NCBI GenBank assembly: GCA_030425195.1
Contig: JAUIAV010000002.1
Location: forward strand, 227,952-291,951
Origin: Gammaproteobacteria bacterium
GTDB taxonomy: Bacteria; Pseudomonadota; Gammaproteobacteria; Pseudomonadales; Azotimanducaceae
Length of the DNA stretch: 64,000 nucleotides
Direction of reading: 5' to 3'
In this document: positions 1 through 8,971 of the stretch, piece after piece
How positions within the stretch are numbered: position 1 is the first letter of the stretch
Layout of the letters: the number at the start of each line of letters is the position of its first letter
Position numbers and translations under genes: made by a program
The notes under the pieces: generated by a model
Database searches by the model: none
What the model was told of the DNA's origin: nothing
What the model saw: the letters and a program-made list of their open reading frames with translations, nothing else

Positions 1-1071
<1,071 letters not shown>

Positions 1072-1097
1072 GTCGCGGAACCGCGCGGTGCCGGGTC

Positions 1098-2309
1098 TCA
1101 GCCTTCGGCCGTGAGCACCAGGGTGCCGGTGGTGGACAGCGTGCCGCCGGTGCCGTTCACCACGCAGGTGGTGGCGGACGTCTGCTTGCCGTCGATGCCG
1201 TTCACGCCGTCTTCCGCCGTGCCGGACAGCTGCCGGTAGGCTTCCACCAGCAGTTGCATGCCGTACATGCCGGAGTGGTTGAAGGACAGCCCGCCGCCAT
1301 TGGTGTTGATGGGCAGTCGTCCGCCCGGGGCGGCATGGCCTTCCTTCCAGAGCGTGTAACCCTTGCCTCTGGGTGCGAGGCCCAGCATCTCCGCGGTGAT
1401 GGCTGCCGTGATGGTGAAGGAGTCGTAGATCATGGCCATCTCCATGTCTTCCGGTCCGAGGCCCGCCATCTCATACGCGGTCGCCGCAGAACGGGAGGCA
1501 GACGTGGCCGTGAAGTCCTCCATCTCCAGCATGTTCGAGTGTCCCATGGATTCGCCCGCCCCGGCGACCCATACCGGGTTGGTTCTCAGGCTCCGGGCGA
1601 TCTCCGGCTTCGCGACGATCACCGCACCACCGTGATCGGTGACGATGCAGCAGTGGAACAGCGTCAGCGGCCAGGCGATGAGACGCGCCTCCATGACGTC
1701 CTTGACGGTGATCGGGCCGCCGAACGGATTGGTTTCCTTGGAGAACATGAGGGCGCGCGGATTCTTCAGGGCCCACTCACGGGTGACCACGGAGATGTGG
1801 GCGAAGTCTTCCGGCGTGGTGCCGAACCGGTGCATGTGCCGGACCATGGCGTGGGCGTACTGGCTCGGTGCGCCGAACACACCGTAAGGCATGCTCATCT
1901 CGATGGCCGGGTCGATCTCTCCGGGTGCCATGTTGCCGCGCGGCCCGCCGCTGCCGCGATAGGACCATCCCGCCTGACCGTGACTGATCAGCGCGATGTC
2001 GATGATACCGGCATGGATGGCAGCCAGGGCATGGTGCACGTGCATCTGAAACGAGCAGCCCCCCACGCTGGTGGTGTCGATGTATCTGGGCTTGAGTCCC
2101 AGATGCTCGGAGAGCTGGCTCGACCAGCCGGCGGAAAATACGCCTTCGATATCGGAAATGGGAATTCCGGTCTGATCGGAGACGTTCTTGATGGCCTCGA
2201 TGTGATGCTGCAGCGAGGTGACCTTCGGGCCACGCTCTTCGGGATAGCCGATCTCGTTGGACTCGGCGGCGCCGACGATTGCGGCCGCGTTTCTCAGATT
2301 TGCCGCCAT
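1098..2309 (-). CDS. Thiolase-family protein (lipid-transfer / SCP-x-like)
   Basis: 403-residue protein of the SCP-x/lipid-transfer thiolase type, which cleaves or forms 3-ketoacyl-CoA bonds, often on steroid or branched substrates. The nucleophile cysteine appears retained in SVGGCSF (Cys85). C-terminal motifs are NGGG (337-340) followed by SFNHSG (His345) and NGTGG (385-389). The last replaces the usual second-cysteine loop of classical thiolases, so the chemistry may differ from beta-oxidation enzymes. It starts one base after the stop of the upstream DUF35 gene (TGA-C-ATG), so the two are translationally coupled. This pairing is typical of steroid and CoA-thioester catabolism, where the OB-fold partner stabilises the thiolase. 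The substrate cannot be told from sequence. Confidence 0.9.
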   Translation of the reverse strand: MAANLRNAAAIVGAAESNEIGYPEERGPKVTSLQHHIEAIKNVSDQTGIPISDIEGVFSAGWSSQLSEHLGLKPRYIDTTSVGGCSFQMHVHHALAAIHAGIIDIALISHGQAGWSYRGSGGPRGNMAPGEIDPAIEMSMPYGVFGAPSQYAHAMVRHMHRFGTTPEDFAHISVVTREWALKNPRALMFSKETNPFGGPITVKDVMEARLIAWPLTLFHCCIVTDHGGAVIVAKPEIARSLRTNPVWVAGAGESMGHSNMLEMEDFTATSASRSAATAYEMAGLGPEDMEMAMIYDSFTITAAITAEMLGLAPRGKGYTLWKEGHAAPGGRLPINTNGGGLSFNHSGMYGMQLLVEAYRQLSGTAEDGVNGIDGKQTSATTCVVNGTGGTLSTTGTLVLTAEG

Positions 2310-2310
2310 G

Positions 2311-2730
2311 TCAGCCTCCCTCCACCACGCGGAAGAAGGGGATGTGCGTATCCTCGTCCGCCGCTTCGAATTCCACTTTCACCTTCGCCCCGATCCGGAT
2401 TTCCTCCGGCCTGGCGGGATCCACGCCCCGCAGCACGGTCATCATCCGATCCCCCTCGTTCAGATCGATGAACGCGGTGACATAGGGCACCTCTTCCGCC
2501 CAGCCGCCGAACGCCCGGTGCTGCACGGCGTAGGTGTGGATGCGGCCTTCACCGCTGGCTTCGATCCATTCGAGTTCCATGGAGTGGCAGAACGGGCAGA
2601 TGAGCCTCGGGTACCAGTGGACGCGGTTGCAGTTCGTGCATCGCGGCAGCATCAGTCTGCCTTCCTTCGCACCTTCCCAGAACGGTGCCGTGTGCTGAGC
2701 CTTCGGCGGTATGGGTTTGTTGTAGGCCAC
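2311..2730 (-). CDS. DUF35 Zn-ribbon/OB-fold thiolase partner
   Basis: About 139 residues. A four-cysteine rubredoxin-like zinc ribbon (CTNC ... CPFC) near the N-terminus is followed by an OB-fold region (GRIHTYAV ... VPYVTAFIDL). The family binds acyl-CoA or stabilises a partner thiolase or aldolase. I chose the GTG at 2730 because the protein then begins AYNKPIPPKA followed by PFWEG, the usual family start. An ATG at 2769 would add 13 residues with no convincing ribosome site. It is the first gene of a two-gene operon with the thiolase and is divergent from the carotenoid oxygenase at 2836. Confidence 0.88.
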   Translation of the reverse strand: MAYNKPIPPKAQHTAPFWEGAKEGRLMLPRCTNCNRVHWYPRLICPFCHSMELEWIEASGEGRIHTYAVQHRAFGGWAEEVPYVTAFIDLNEGDRMMTVLRGVDPARPEEIRIGAKVKVEFEAADEDTHIPFFRVVEGG

Positions 2731-2835
2731 GGTTTTCTCTTTCCCCGGATCGATAGAGCCGGAAACCATAGCAGGTTATGGGCCGCCGCGGCATCTGCTA
2801 GGGTACGGTCGAATACACAGCCGAAGGGGGAGAAC

Positions 2836-4299
2836 ATGAGAAGGCGGGTATTCATGCAGTCGGCCGGTGCCGGAGCGGTACTGGCTGCCACGGCCCGTCC
2901 GGGCCAGGTCTTTGCAGGTCAGAGCGGGGAGCCCATGTACGCAGCGAACATCTATCTGGAAGGCAACTATGCGCCGGTAGCCGAGGAGCTCACGGCCACC
3001 GATCTCGAGATCATCGGTGAGCTGCCGAAGGAGCTGAACGGCCGCTATCTGCGCAACGGGGCAAACCCGATGGGCGAGGTGGATCTCGCACGCCATCACT
3101 GGTTTACGGGTGCAGGCATGGTTCACGGAGTGCGGCTTCAGGAAGGTCGGGCGCTCTGGTACCGGAACCGGTACGTCCGTTCAGCGGAGATCGTCGAAGC
3201 GCTGGGCGAAGATCCGGCCGGACGGCAGTTTGCCGGTTCCGCGAATACGCACGTGATCGGCGCTGCCGGACGCACCTTTGCCATCGTCGAAGCCGGATCG
3301 CCGCCGGTGGAGCTTTCCTATGAGCTCGATACCATCGGAGCCAACAACTTCTTCGGCACGCTGACCGACATGGCATTCACCGCGCACCCGAAGGTCGACC
3401 CGCAGACCGGTGATCTGCATGCCATGGCCTACAGCTGGCCGGGTTTCCTCGACCACGTTCAGTACGTGGTGGTGGGCCGGGACGGCCGGGTGAAGAAAAC
3501 GGTGAACGTGCCGGTACCGGGCATGGTGATGATGCACGACATGAGTCTCACCGGCCGCTATGCGGTGATCTACGACCTCCCCGTGACCATATCGGGAGAG
3601 ATGATCAACCGGGGCATGAGTTTCCCCTTTGCCTGGAATCCGGACTACCAGGCCCGGGTGGGTCTGCTGCCCAGGGACGGTGATGCGGAAGACATCATCT
3701 GGGCGGAGGTGAATGCCTGCTACGTCTTCCATCCGATGAACGCCTACGATGATGCCGACGGCAATGTGGTGCTCGACGTCTGCCGGTACGAGTCCATGAT
3801 GGCGGCGGATCACAATGGTCCGTTCCGGGACAGCCTGCCGACGCTCGACCGCTGGACGGTGAATCCGTCGACCGGAAAGGTGAGCGAAGAACGGGTGGAC
3901 GACAGCTTCCAGGAATTCCCCCGCTGCCACCCGGCGCTGAACAGCAGACCTTATCGCTATGGCTATGCAGTCGGCGTAGCGCCTGGAGAAGGCGGTCCCG
4001 GTTTTCCGGCCATCTACAAGCACGATCTCAGAACCGGTACGCGCAGCCAGTTCGACCTGGCGCCGGGTCGGCACAGCGGCGAACCTTATTTCATCCCCCG
4101 GGAAGGCGCGCGTGAGGAAGACGACGGCTATCTGATGTCGTTCGTGTACGACGGCGGGCGGAACGCCAGCGAGCTCATGGTGCTCGATGCCCGGGATCTG
4201 ACACAGCCGCCTCTGGCCAGGGTGGTGCTGCCGGCCAGAGTACCCTACGGATTTCATGGCAGCTGGGTGCCGGACGGCTGGGATGGTCCGGCGGTGTAG
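2836..4299 (+). CDS. Carotenoid oxygenase (RPE65/CCD family), Tat signal
   Basis: 487-residue non-haem Fe(II) carotenoid-cleavage dioxygenase-like enzyme, which oxidatively cleaves double bonds of carotenoids, apocarotenoids or stilbene-like compounds. All four iron-binding histidines are recognisable: His184 (FTAHP), His234 (MMHDMS), His299 (VFHPMN) and His474 (YGFHGSW). The N-terminus is RRRVFMQS followed by an Ala-rich segment and an AG-Q cleavage-like site, a Tat-type signal, so export to the periplasm is inferred. This is unusual for the family. ATG 2836 is preceded by AAGGGGGAG. The in-frame ORF continues upstream but lacks a sensible start. It is convergent with the HlyD gene and divergent from the thiolase pair. 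Confidence 0.92.
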   Translation: MRRRVFMQSAGAGAVLAATARPGQVFAGQSGEPMYAANIYLEGNYAPVAEELTATDLEIIGELPKELNGRYLRNGANPMGEVDLARHHWFTGAGMVHGVRLQEGRALWYRNRYVRSAEIVEALGEDPAGRQFAGSANTHVIGAAGRTFAIVEAGSPPVELSYELDTIGANNFFGTLTDMAFTAHPKVDPQTGDLHAMAYSWPGFLDHVQYVVVGRDGRVKKTVNVPVPGMVMMHDMSLTGRYAVIYDLPVTISGEMINRGMSFPFAWNPDYQARVGLLPRDGDAEDIIWAEVNACYVFHPMNAYDDADGNVVLDVCRYESMMAADHNGPFRDSLPTLDRWTVNPSTGKVSEERVDDSFQEFPRCHPALNSRPYRYGYAVGVAPGEGGPGFPAIYKHDLRTGTRSQFDLAPGRHSGEPYFIPREGAREEDDGYLMSFVYDGGRNASELMVLDARDLTQPPLARVVLPARVPYGFHGSWVPDGWDGPAV

Positions 4300-4349
4300 G
4301 CGGTCAGCTTCAGCGGCGCTCGAGCCGTCCCGGCTTGATGGTGGGACAG

Positions 4350-5558
4350 TCAACGTTCCCCGAAAGATTCACTGATCGTCTTCCGGAGCGGCTTCAGCAG
4401 AACGTCCATCAGGGACCGCTGTCCCGTCCGGATGTCCACCTGTGCGGTCATACCCGGCACGATCCTGAGTATCTGCCCGGTCGTCGTCTGAACCGGTGAG
4501 TCGATCGGCCGCACGTGCACACGGTAGTACACCGCCGTCCCTTGCTCGGAAGTCTCCTTGAGCGTGTCCGCACTGACGTACGTGACCTCGCCGGGAGCCG
4601 CTCCGAAGATGGTGTAGTCGAATGGATCAAATCTGATGTTCACGGGCAGGCCCGGCTCGACCCGGGCGATGTCCGCCGGGCTGACGCGCGATTCGATCAG
4701 CAGCTCGTCATCGACGGGAACGATCTGCATGAGCTCCTCGCCGGGTCCGAGCACGCCGCCGACCGTGGTGACCCGGATATTCTTCACGATGCCCGGCACC
4801 AGCGCGACGAACACGCTGTTCGCCTGCTCTTCCTGCCGCCGGATCAGCAGCTGTTCGTTCTGCGCGATCTCGTTCTCTGCCTCGGTCAGCTCGAGCCGCG
4901 CCTCCTCGAGGAACTGGTTGCGCCGGTTGACGAGCCGGGCGTCGGCTTCGTTCAGGCTCCGTTCCGCACGCAGCAGCTCCGCACCGCTGGCATCGCCGTC
5001 CTCGTACAGATCCCGGACCAGGGCGAGCTCCCGGGTCGCCAGATCGACGGCAACCTGCAGGGTGCGCAGTTCTTCTGCGAGCCCCGTGCGGCGCTGTTCA
5101 AACAGCGCCTGTTCGACCCGGGTGATCTCCGGCGCTGACTCGGCCAGACCCTCCGGAAACTCGAGGGAGTTCCGACCGACGACTTCCGCGCGAAGGCGGG
5201 CCACTTTTGCCTCGAGCGCGTACAGCCTCGCGTTGATTTCCGCCACAGTGGAGGCGAACCGGGTCTGATCCAGCTGCGCCAGTACCTGCCCGGGCTGCAC
5301 CCTGTCGCCTTCGCGAACCCGCAGCTCGTTGAGGATGCCGCCGTCCACAGACTGGATGACCTGCACCCGGCTGTCGGTGATGACCTCGCCGCTGGCCCGG
5401 GCCACCTCGTCGATCTGAAACACATTGGCCCAGACGATGAACGCCAGCATGCCGCCGGCGACGATCGCGAGCAGCGTCCGGTAGCGTCCCCGGTGCGCCT
5501 GCTGAAGACGCTCAGTCCATCGGTCCGTCTGTGTCATGGGCAGGGAGTCAGACCACAT
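4350..5558 (-). CDS. HlyD-type membrane fusion protein of type I secretion system
   Basis: 402-residue periplasmic adaptor: short cytoplasmic N-terminus, one membrane anchor (about residues 27-46), a lipoyl/barrel-sandwich half (SGEVITDSRVQVIQSVDGG), a long Glu/Arg-rich coiled coil (about 95-250), the second lipoyl half and a beta-barrel C-terminus (PGMTAQVDIRTG, the HlyD family signature region). It bridges the ABC transporter and TolC. The start at 5558 (MWSDSLP) has GGAGGG 8 bases upstream and overlaps the ABC gene by 11 bases. ATG 5537 (MTQTD) is the alternative but lacks a clear ribosome site. Last gene of the surface-protein operon. Confidence 0.92.
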   Translation of the reverse strand: MWSDSLPMTQTDRWTERLQQAHRGRYRTLLAIVAGGMLAFIVWANVFQIDEVARASGEVITDSRVQVIQSVDGGILNELRVREGDRVQPGQVLAQLDQTRFASTVAEINARLYALEAKVARLRAEVVGRNSLEFPEGLAESAPEITRVEQALFEQRRTGLAEELRTLQVAVDLATRELALVRDLYEDGDASGAELLRAERSLNEADARLVNRRNQFLEEARLELTEAENEIAQNEQLLIRRQEEQANSVFVALVPGIVKNIRVTTVGGVLGPGEELMQIVPVDDELLIESRVSPADIARVEPGLPVNIRFDPFDYTIFGAAPGEVTYVSADTLKETSEQGTAVYYRVHVRPIDSPVQTTTGQILRIVPGMTAQVDIRTGQRSLMDVLLKPLRKTISESFGER

Positions 5559-7704
5559 CTGCGCGCCCTCCCTGGCTGCTGCGGGGGTTCCCGGGACCCC
5601 GAACGAGCTGGGGTATGAGCTCTTCGGGGCTGCCATCGCGCACCACACGACCCTGCTGCATGACGAGTACACGACTGATCAGCGCGCTGGCAGGCAGAGG
5701 CCTGTGCGTGCTGACCACGAGGATGTCTTCCGGCCTGAGTTCCGACTCCAGCGTGCGCCAGACCCTCTGTTCCGCGTCTCTGTCCAGAGAGGCGGTCGGC
5801 TCATCGAGCAGCCAGATGCGCGGTCCGTTGATGATGACTCTGGCCAGCGCCACCAGCTGCCGCTGCCCGCCGGAAAGTCCTTCGCCGCCTTCGCTGATGG
5901 TTAGATCCATCCCAAGCGGATCTGAAGCGGCGATGGCGTCGATGCCGAGTTCCCGGCTGATTGCGAGAATCCGATCGTCTCCGGCCGTTCCCGTCAGGGA
6001 CAGGTTGCTTCGCAGGGTGCCCCGGAAGAGCTGCACGGACTGCGGCAGATAGCCGATCTGGGTGCCGACCACCATGGGGTCCGTCTCCCACAGGTCCGCA
6101 TCTCCCAGACGCACGCGGCCTTCGCCGGGCCGATAGAGGCCCGCCATGACCTTCAGCAGCGTGGACTTGCCTGCGCCGACCGGCCCCACCAGCAGCACCC
6201 GGTCACCGGCGGTGAGCGTGAGCGTTTCGATGTCCAGCTGACGGACAGGGGAGTCCGGGTAGCCGAAGCGGATGCTTTCCAGCTGCACCGTCTGTGCCGG
6301 GCGGGTCGGCACCAGGAGCTGCTGTTCCGGCCGCCGTTCGGGCGCGATGGCCAGCACCTGGTGCACCATCTCCAGTCCCTGTCTGACCCGCTGCCACTGC
6401 ACCAGGTACTGAACGCTCTGGGCCACCGGTGCAATGATGCGGCCGCCGAGGATGCTGCAGGCGATCAGACCGCCCATGGTGAGAAGCCCGGCCTCTATCT
6501 GCCAGACGCCCACGACCACCGCGCCCACGTACGCCATGGTGGAGAAGCTGCTGGTGGTGATGGTGGACAGGCTGCTGATAGCCCGCTGCTGGATGCCGTA
6601 CCGGTTGATGCTGGTCGTGAGATCCTGCCACTCGCGGGCAAAGCGCCAGCCCGCGTTGCTGGCGCGGATGGACTCGGCACCCCGGATGGTGTCCACCAGC
6701 ACGCCCTGGCGTTCGTTGGCACGGGACAGCTGCTCGTGCAGCAGCGTCCTGAGTCGCCACTGACAGACGAGCCCCAGGACCAGGGCGGCCGGCAGCAGCA
6801 GGACGTACACCCAGGCCACGGCGCCGCCGATGACGGCGATGAAGACCAGAAACATGAGCGCGAACGGCAGATCGACCAGGGCAAAGACCACGGAGGCGCT
6901 GAAGAACTGGCGTATCAGATCCAGGCTTCCGACCTGGGCAGCCAGCGTCCCCAGGCTGCGGGGCTGGGTGTCGAGCTGCACGTGCAGCAGGTGCTCGAAC
7001 ACCTTCTCCGACAGACGCTGATCCACGGCGCAGGCGAGGCTGTCGAGGATGCGTGCCCGAACGGATTTGAGCATCCAGTCCAGCAGCACGACGATGGCCA
7101 TGGCCGCTACCAGCGTGGTCAGGGTCGCGTACGCCATGGTGGGCACGACCCGGTCGTACACCTGCATGGCGAACAGCGAGGTGGAGACGCCGATCAGATT
7201 GACCAGGCAGGTGGCAATGATGATCTGCCAGAGCCAGCCCCGTTCTGCAAAAAGCTCGCTCCAGACCAGGCGGGACGCCAGGTTGCCGGTTGCCCCGGCG
7301 CTGCCGGTGGTTCCGCGTGGAGGTCGGATCCAGAGCACGTCGGCGCCATCCAGGTCCGACACCGGGATCGTCTCCGGCTCACCGTCGATTCCGGAGAGCC
7401 GGACGAGGCGGGCATCGGTTGCCTCTGCCAGCAGCCAGGCCCCGTCCCGCTGGATGAGCGCGGGTAGTCTGGCCGGATCGAAACGCTGCCATGGCAGCAG
7501 GGTCAGCGCCAGCTCCCGGACCTCGGCGGCGACCAGCACGGTCCTCAGCCAGGGAACGATGTCCTGCGGTTCCGTGCCGCAGACCGTCCCATGGTGGGCG
7601 CGGGCCAGCTGATCGGGATTGCAGGACACGCCGAGAGCCGCCAGCAGGCGCCTGATCAGGTGAGGATCCGGAGGCCCCCGGCCCTGCGTAGGTGTTTCGG
7701 TCAT
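5548..7704 (-). CDS. Type I secretion ABC transporter (HlyB/LapB type)
   Basis: 718-residue export ATPase/permease. The N-terminal 1-130 region is a C39-peptidase-like domain without the catalytic cysteine motif, as in HlyB/LapB, so the substrate is probably not leader-cleaved here. The membrane domain spans about 155-440. The nucleotide-binding domain has Walker A GPVGAGKST (507-515), signature LSGGQ (610-614), Walker B WLLDEP (631-636) and the switch histidine His667. ATG 7704 begins four bases after the tolC stop. The in-frame extension to 7872 only overlaps tolC. With the HlyD gene (11-base overlap) and tolC it forms a complete type I secretion system; the cadherin-repeat protein encoded upstream in the operon is the obvious substrate. 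Confidence 0.95.
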   Translation of the reverse strand: MTETPTQGRGPPDPHLIRRLLAALGVSCNPDQLARAHHGTVCGTEPQDIVPWLRTVLVAAEVRELALTLLPWQRFDPARLPALIQRDGAWLLAEATDARLVRLSGIDGEPETIPVSDLDGADVLWIRPPRGTTGSAGATGNLASRLVWSELFAERGWLWQIIIATCLVNLIGVSTSLFAMQVYDRVVPTMAYATLTTLVAAMAIVVLLDWMLKSVRARILDSLACAVDQRLSEKVFEHLLHVQLDTQPRSLGTLAAQVGSLDLIRQFFSASVVFALVDLPFALMFLVFIAVIGGAVAWVYVLLLPAALVLGLVCQWRLRTLLHEQLSRANERQGVLVDTIRGAESIRASNAGWRFAREWQDLTTSINRYGIQQRAISSLSTITTSSFSTMAYVGAVVVGVWQIEAGLLTMGGLIACSILGGRIIAPVAQSVQYLVQWQRVRQGLEMVHQVLAIAPERRPEQQLLVPTRPAQTVQLESIRFGYPDSPVRQLDIETLTLTAGDRVLLVGPVGAGKSTLLKVMAGLYRPGEGRVRLGDADLWETDPMVVGTQIGYLPQSVQLFRGTLRSNLSLTGTAGDDRILAISRELGIDAIAASDPLGMDLTISEGGEGLSGGQRQLVALARVIINGPRIWLLDEPTASLDRDAEQRVWRTLESELRPEDILVVSTHRPLPASALISRVLVMQQGRVVRDGSPEELIPQLVRGPGNPRSSQGGRADVV

Positions 7705-7708
7705 CGGG

Positions 7709-8971
7709 CTACTCTTCGAGCGGGACCAGTCCGTCCAGACCGCCGATGCGGGCCTGGAGACGCAGTGAGTAGATGACCCAGTCGCTCCTGGCCTGCACGA
7801 GCTGGCGTCTCTGCTCGAAGTACTCCCGCTGAATGTTGAGGAGGTCCAGCCAGCTCTTGGTGCCGCTTTCATACTGACGCTGGTAGGAGGCCAGCAGCGA
7901 CTCGAGATCCAGCAGAGACTGGGTCTGCAGCTCGATCAGCTCGGTCTGAAGACGGCGGTTTCTCTGCAGCTGATCCAGGTCTTCCTGCAGCCGGATTCTC
8001 TCGGCGGCCAGATCCTGAGAAGCCGCCATCCGTTCGGCGGCGGCCTCCCCGCGGCGGCCACGGGCAGCGAAACCCATACCATCCAGGGTGGCCTCGAAGA
8101 CGATGCCCACGTGATTGGTGTCCTGCAGCCCCGGCTGGTCGTGGTAGCGGTCGGCCTGCAGGTAGATGGTCGGTAGCGAGTCGGTTCTGGCTTCCTTCAC
8201 CTGGGCTTCCGCTTCGGCGAGCATCTGCTTCTTGAGCCGGATGTCCGCGTTGTGCTCCATCGCCCGGGTCAGGAAATCCGTGTCCTCGCCCAGCGCCAGC
8301 AGCCCCATCGGCACAGGTTCTTCCGCGCTGATGCTTACCTGGGTGAGCGCGCCGAGCGCCATGTTGGCGCCCTGCCATTCGCTGATGGCCCGTCCGAGCT
8401 GGGCCCGCGCCTGGGAGAGGCGCGCTGCGGCCAGCCGGGCGTCGGCACTGGAGGCCAGCTGGCCTTCCACCCGTCGTTCGATCTGCGCAAGAAGCTCGCC
8501 ATGCTCCGCCACGTTCTGCCTGGCAACGTCAATCTGATCGCTCGAACCGCGGACAAAGGCGTAGGCAGCGGCCGTGTCTTCGAGCAGCTGGCGCCGGACC
8601 CGCAGAAGGTCCGCCGCTTCCGTATCCATCTCGGCGTCGGCGACCGCAATCCGGCTGCTGATACGACCGAAGGCATAGATCGGCTGCCGCACGCTGAACA
8701 CCGCAGGGCTGTAGCTGTCACCCGTTACCGAGGAGTAGCCGCCGTCGGATTGGGCCTGGGCGGACAGGGTGGGATACCGCTGGCTTCGGGCACGATCGGC
8801 CGCAAAACGACGCGCTTCAACCATGGCCGTCTGGCCGACGACGGCCGGATGGTGAGCAAGTGCGGCCTGGAGCGCATCGCTCAATCGGTCGGCGAAGCTC
8901 GTGCCGGCGGCACCCAGACTGCAGGCCAGCAGCGAAGCTGTGATGATGGTTTTGAGTCGGCGTCGTGTCAT
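7709..8971 (-). CDS. TolC-family outer-membrane efflux protein
   Basis: 420 residues. Signal peptide MTRRRLKTI... to SFA (about 1-27), then DRLSDALQAALAHHP, the typical start of TolC-like proteins, and two internally related long helical halves (LAAARLSQARAQLGRA; YQRQYESGTKSWLDLLNIQRE). It provides the outer-membrane channel for the type I system. ATG 8971 overlaps the sulfotransferase stop as ATGA; the longer in-frame reading into that gene is a shadow. Confidence 0.94.
   Translation of the reverse strand: MTRRRLKTIITASLLACSLGAAGTSFADRLSDALQAALAHHPAVVGQTAMVEARRFAADRARSQRYPTLSAQAQSDGGYSSVTGDSYSPAVFSVRQPIYAFGRISSRIAVADAEMDTEAADLLRVRRQLLEDTAAAYAFVRGSSDQIDVARQNVAEHGELLAQIERRVEGQLASSADARLAAARLSQARAQLGRAISEWQGANMALGALTQVSISAEEPVPMGLLALGEDTDFLTRAMEHNADIRLKKQMLAEAEAQVKEARTDSLPTIYLQADRYHDQPGLQDTNHVGIVFEATLDGMGFAARGRRGEAAAERMAASQDLAAERIRLQEDLDQLQRNRRLQTELIELQTQSLLDLESLLASYQRQYESGTKSWLDLLNIQREYFEQRRQLVQARSDWVIYSLRLQARIGGLDGLVPLEE

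Noticed and set aside
5548..7704. Peptidase-containing bacteriocin exporter
   Set aside because: The N-terminal C39-like region lacks the catalytic Cys motif and no small double-Gly leader peptide gene was found.
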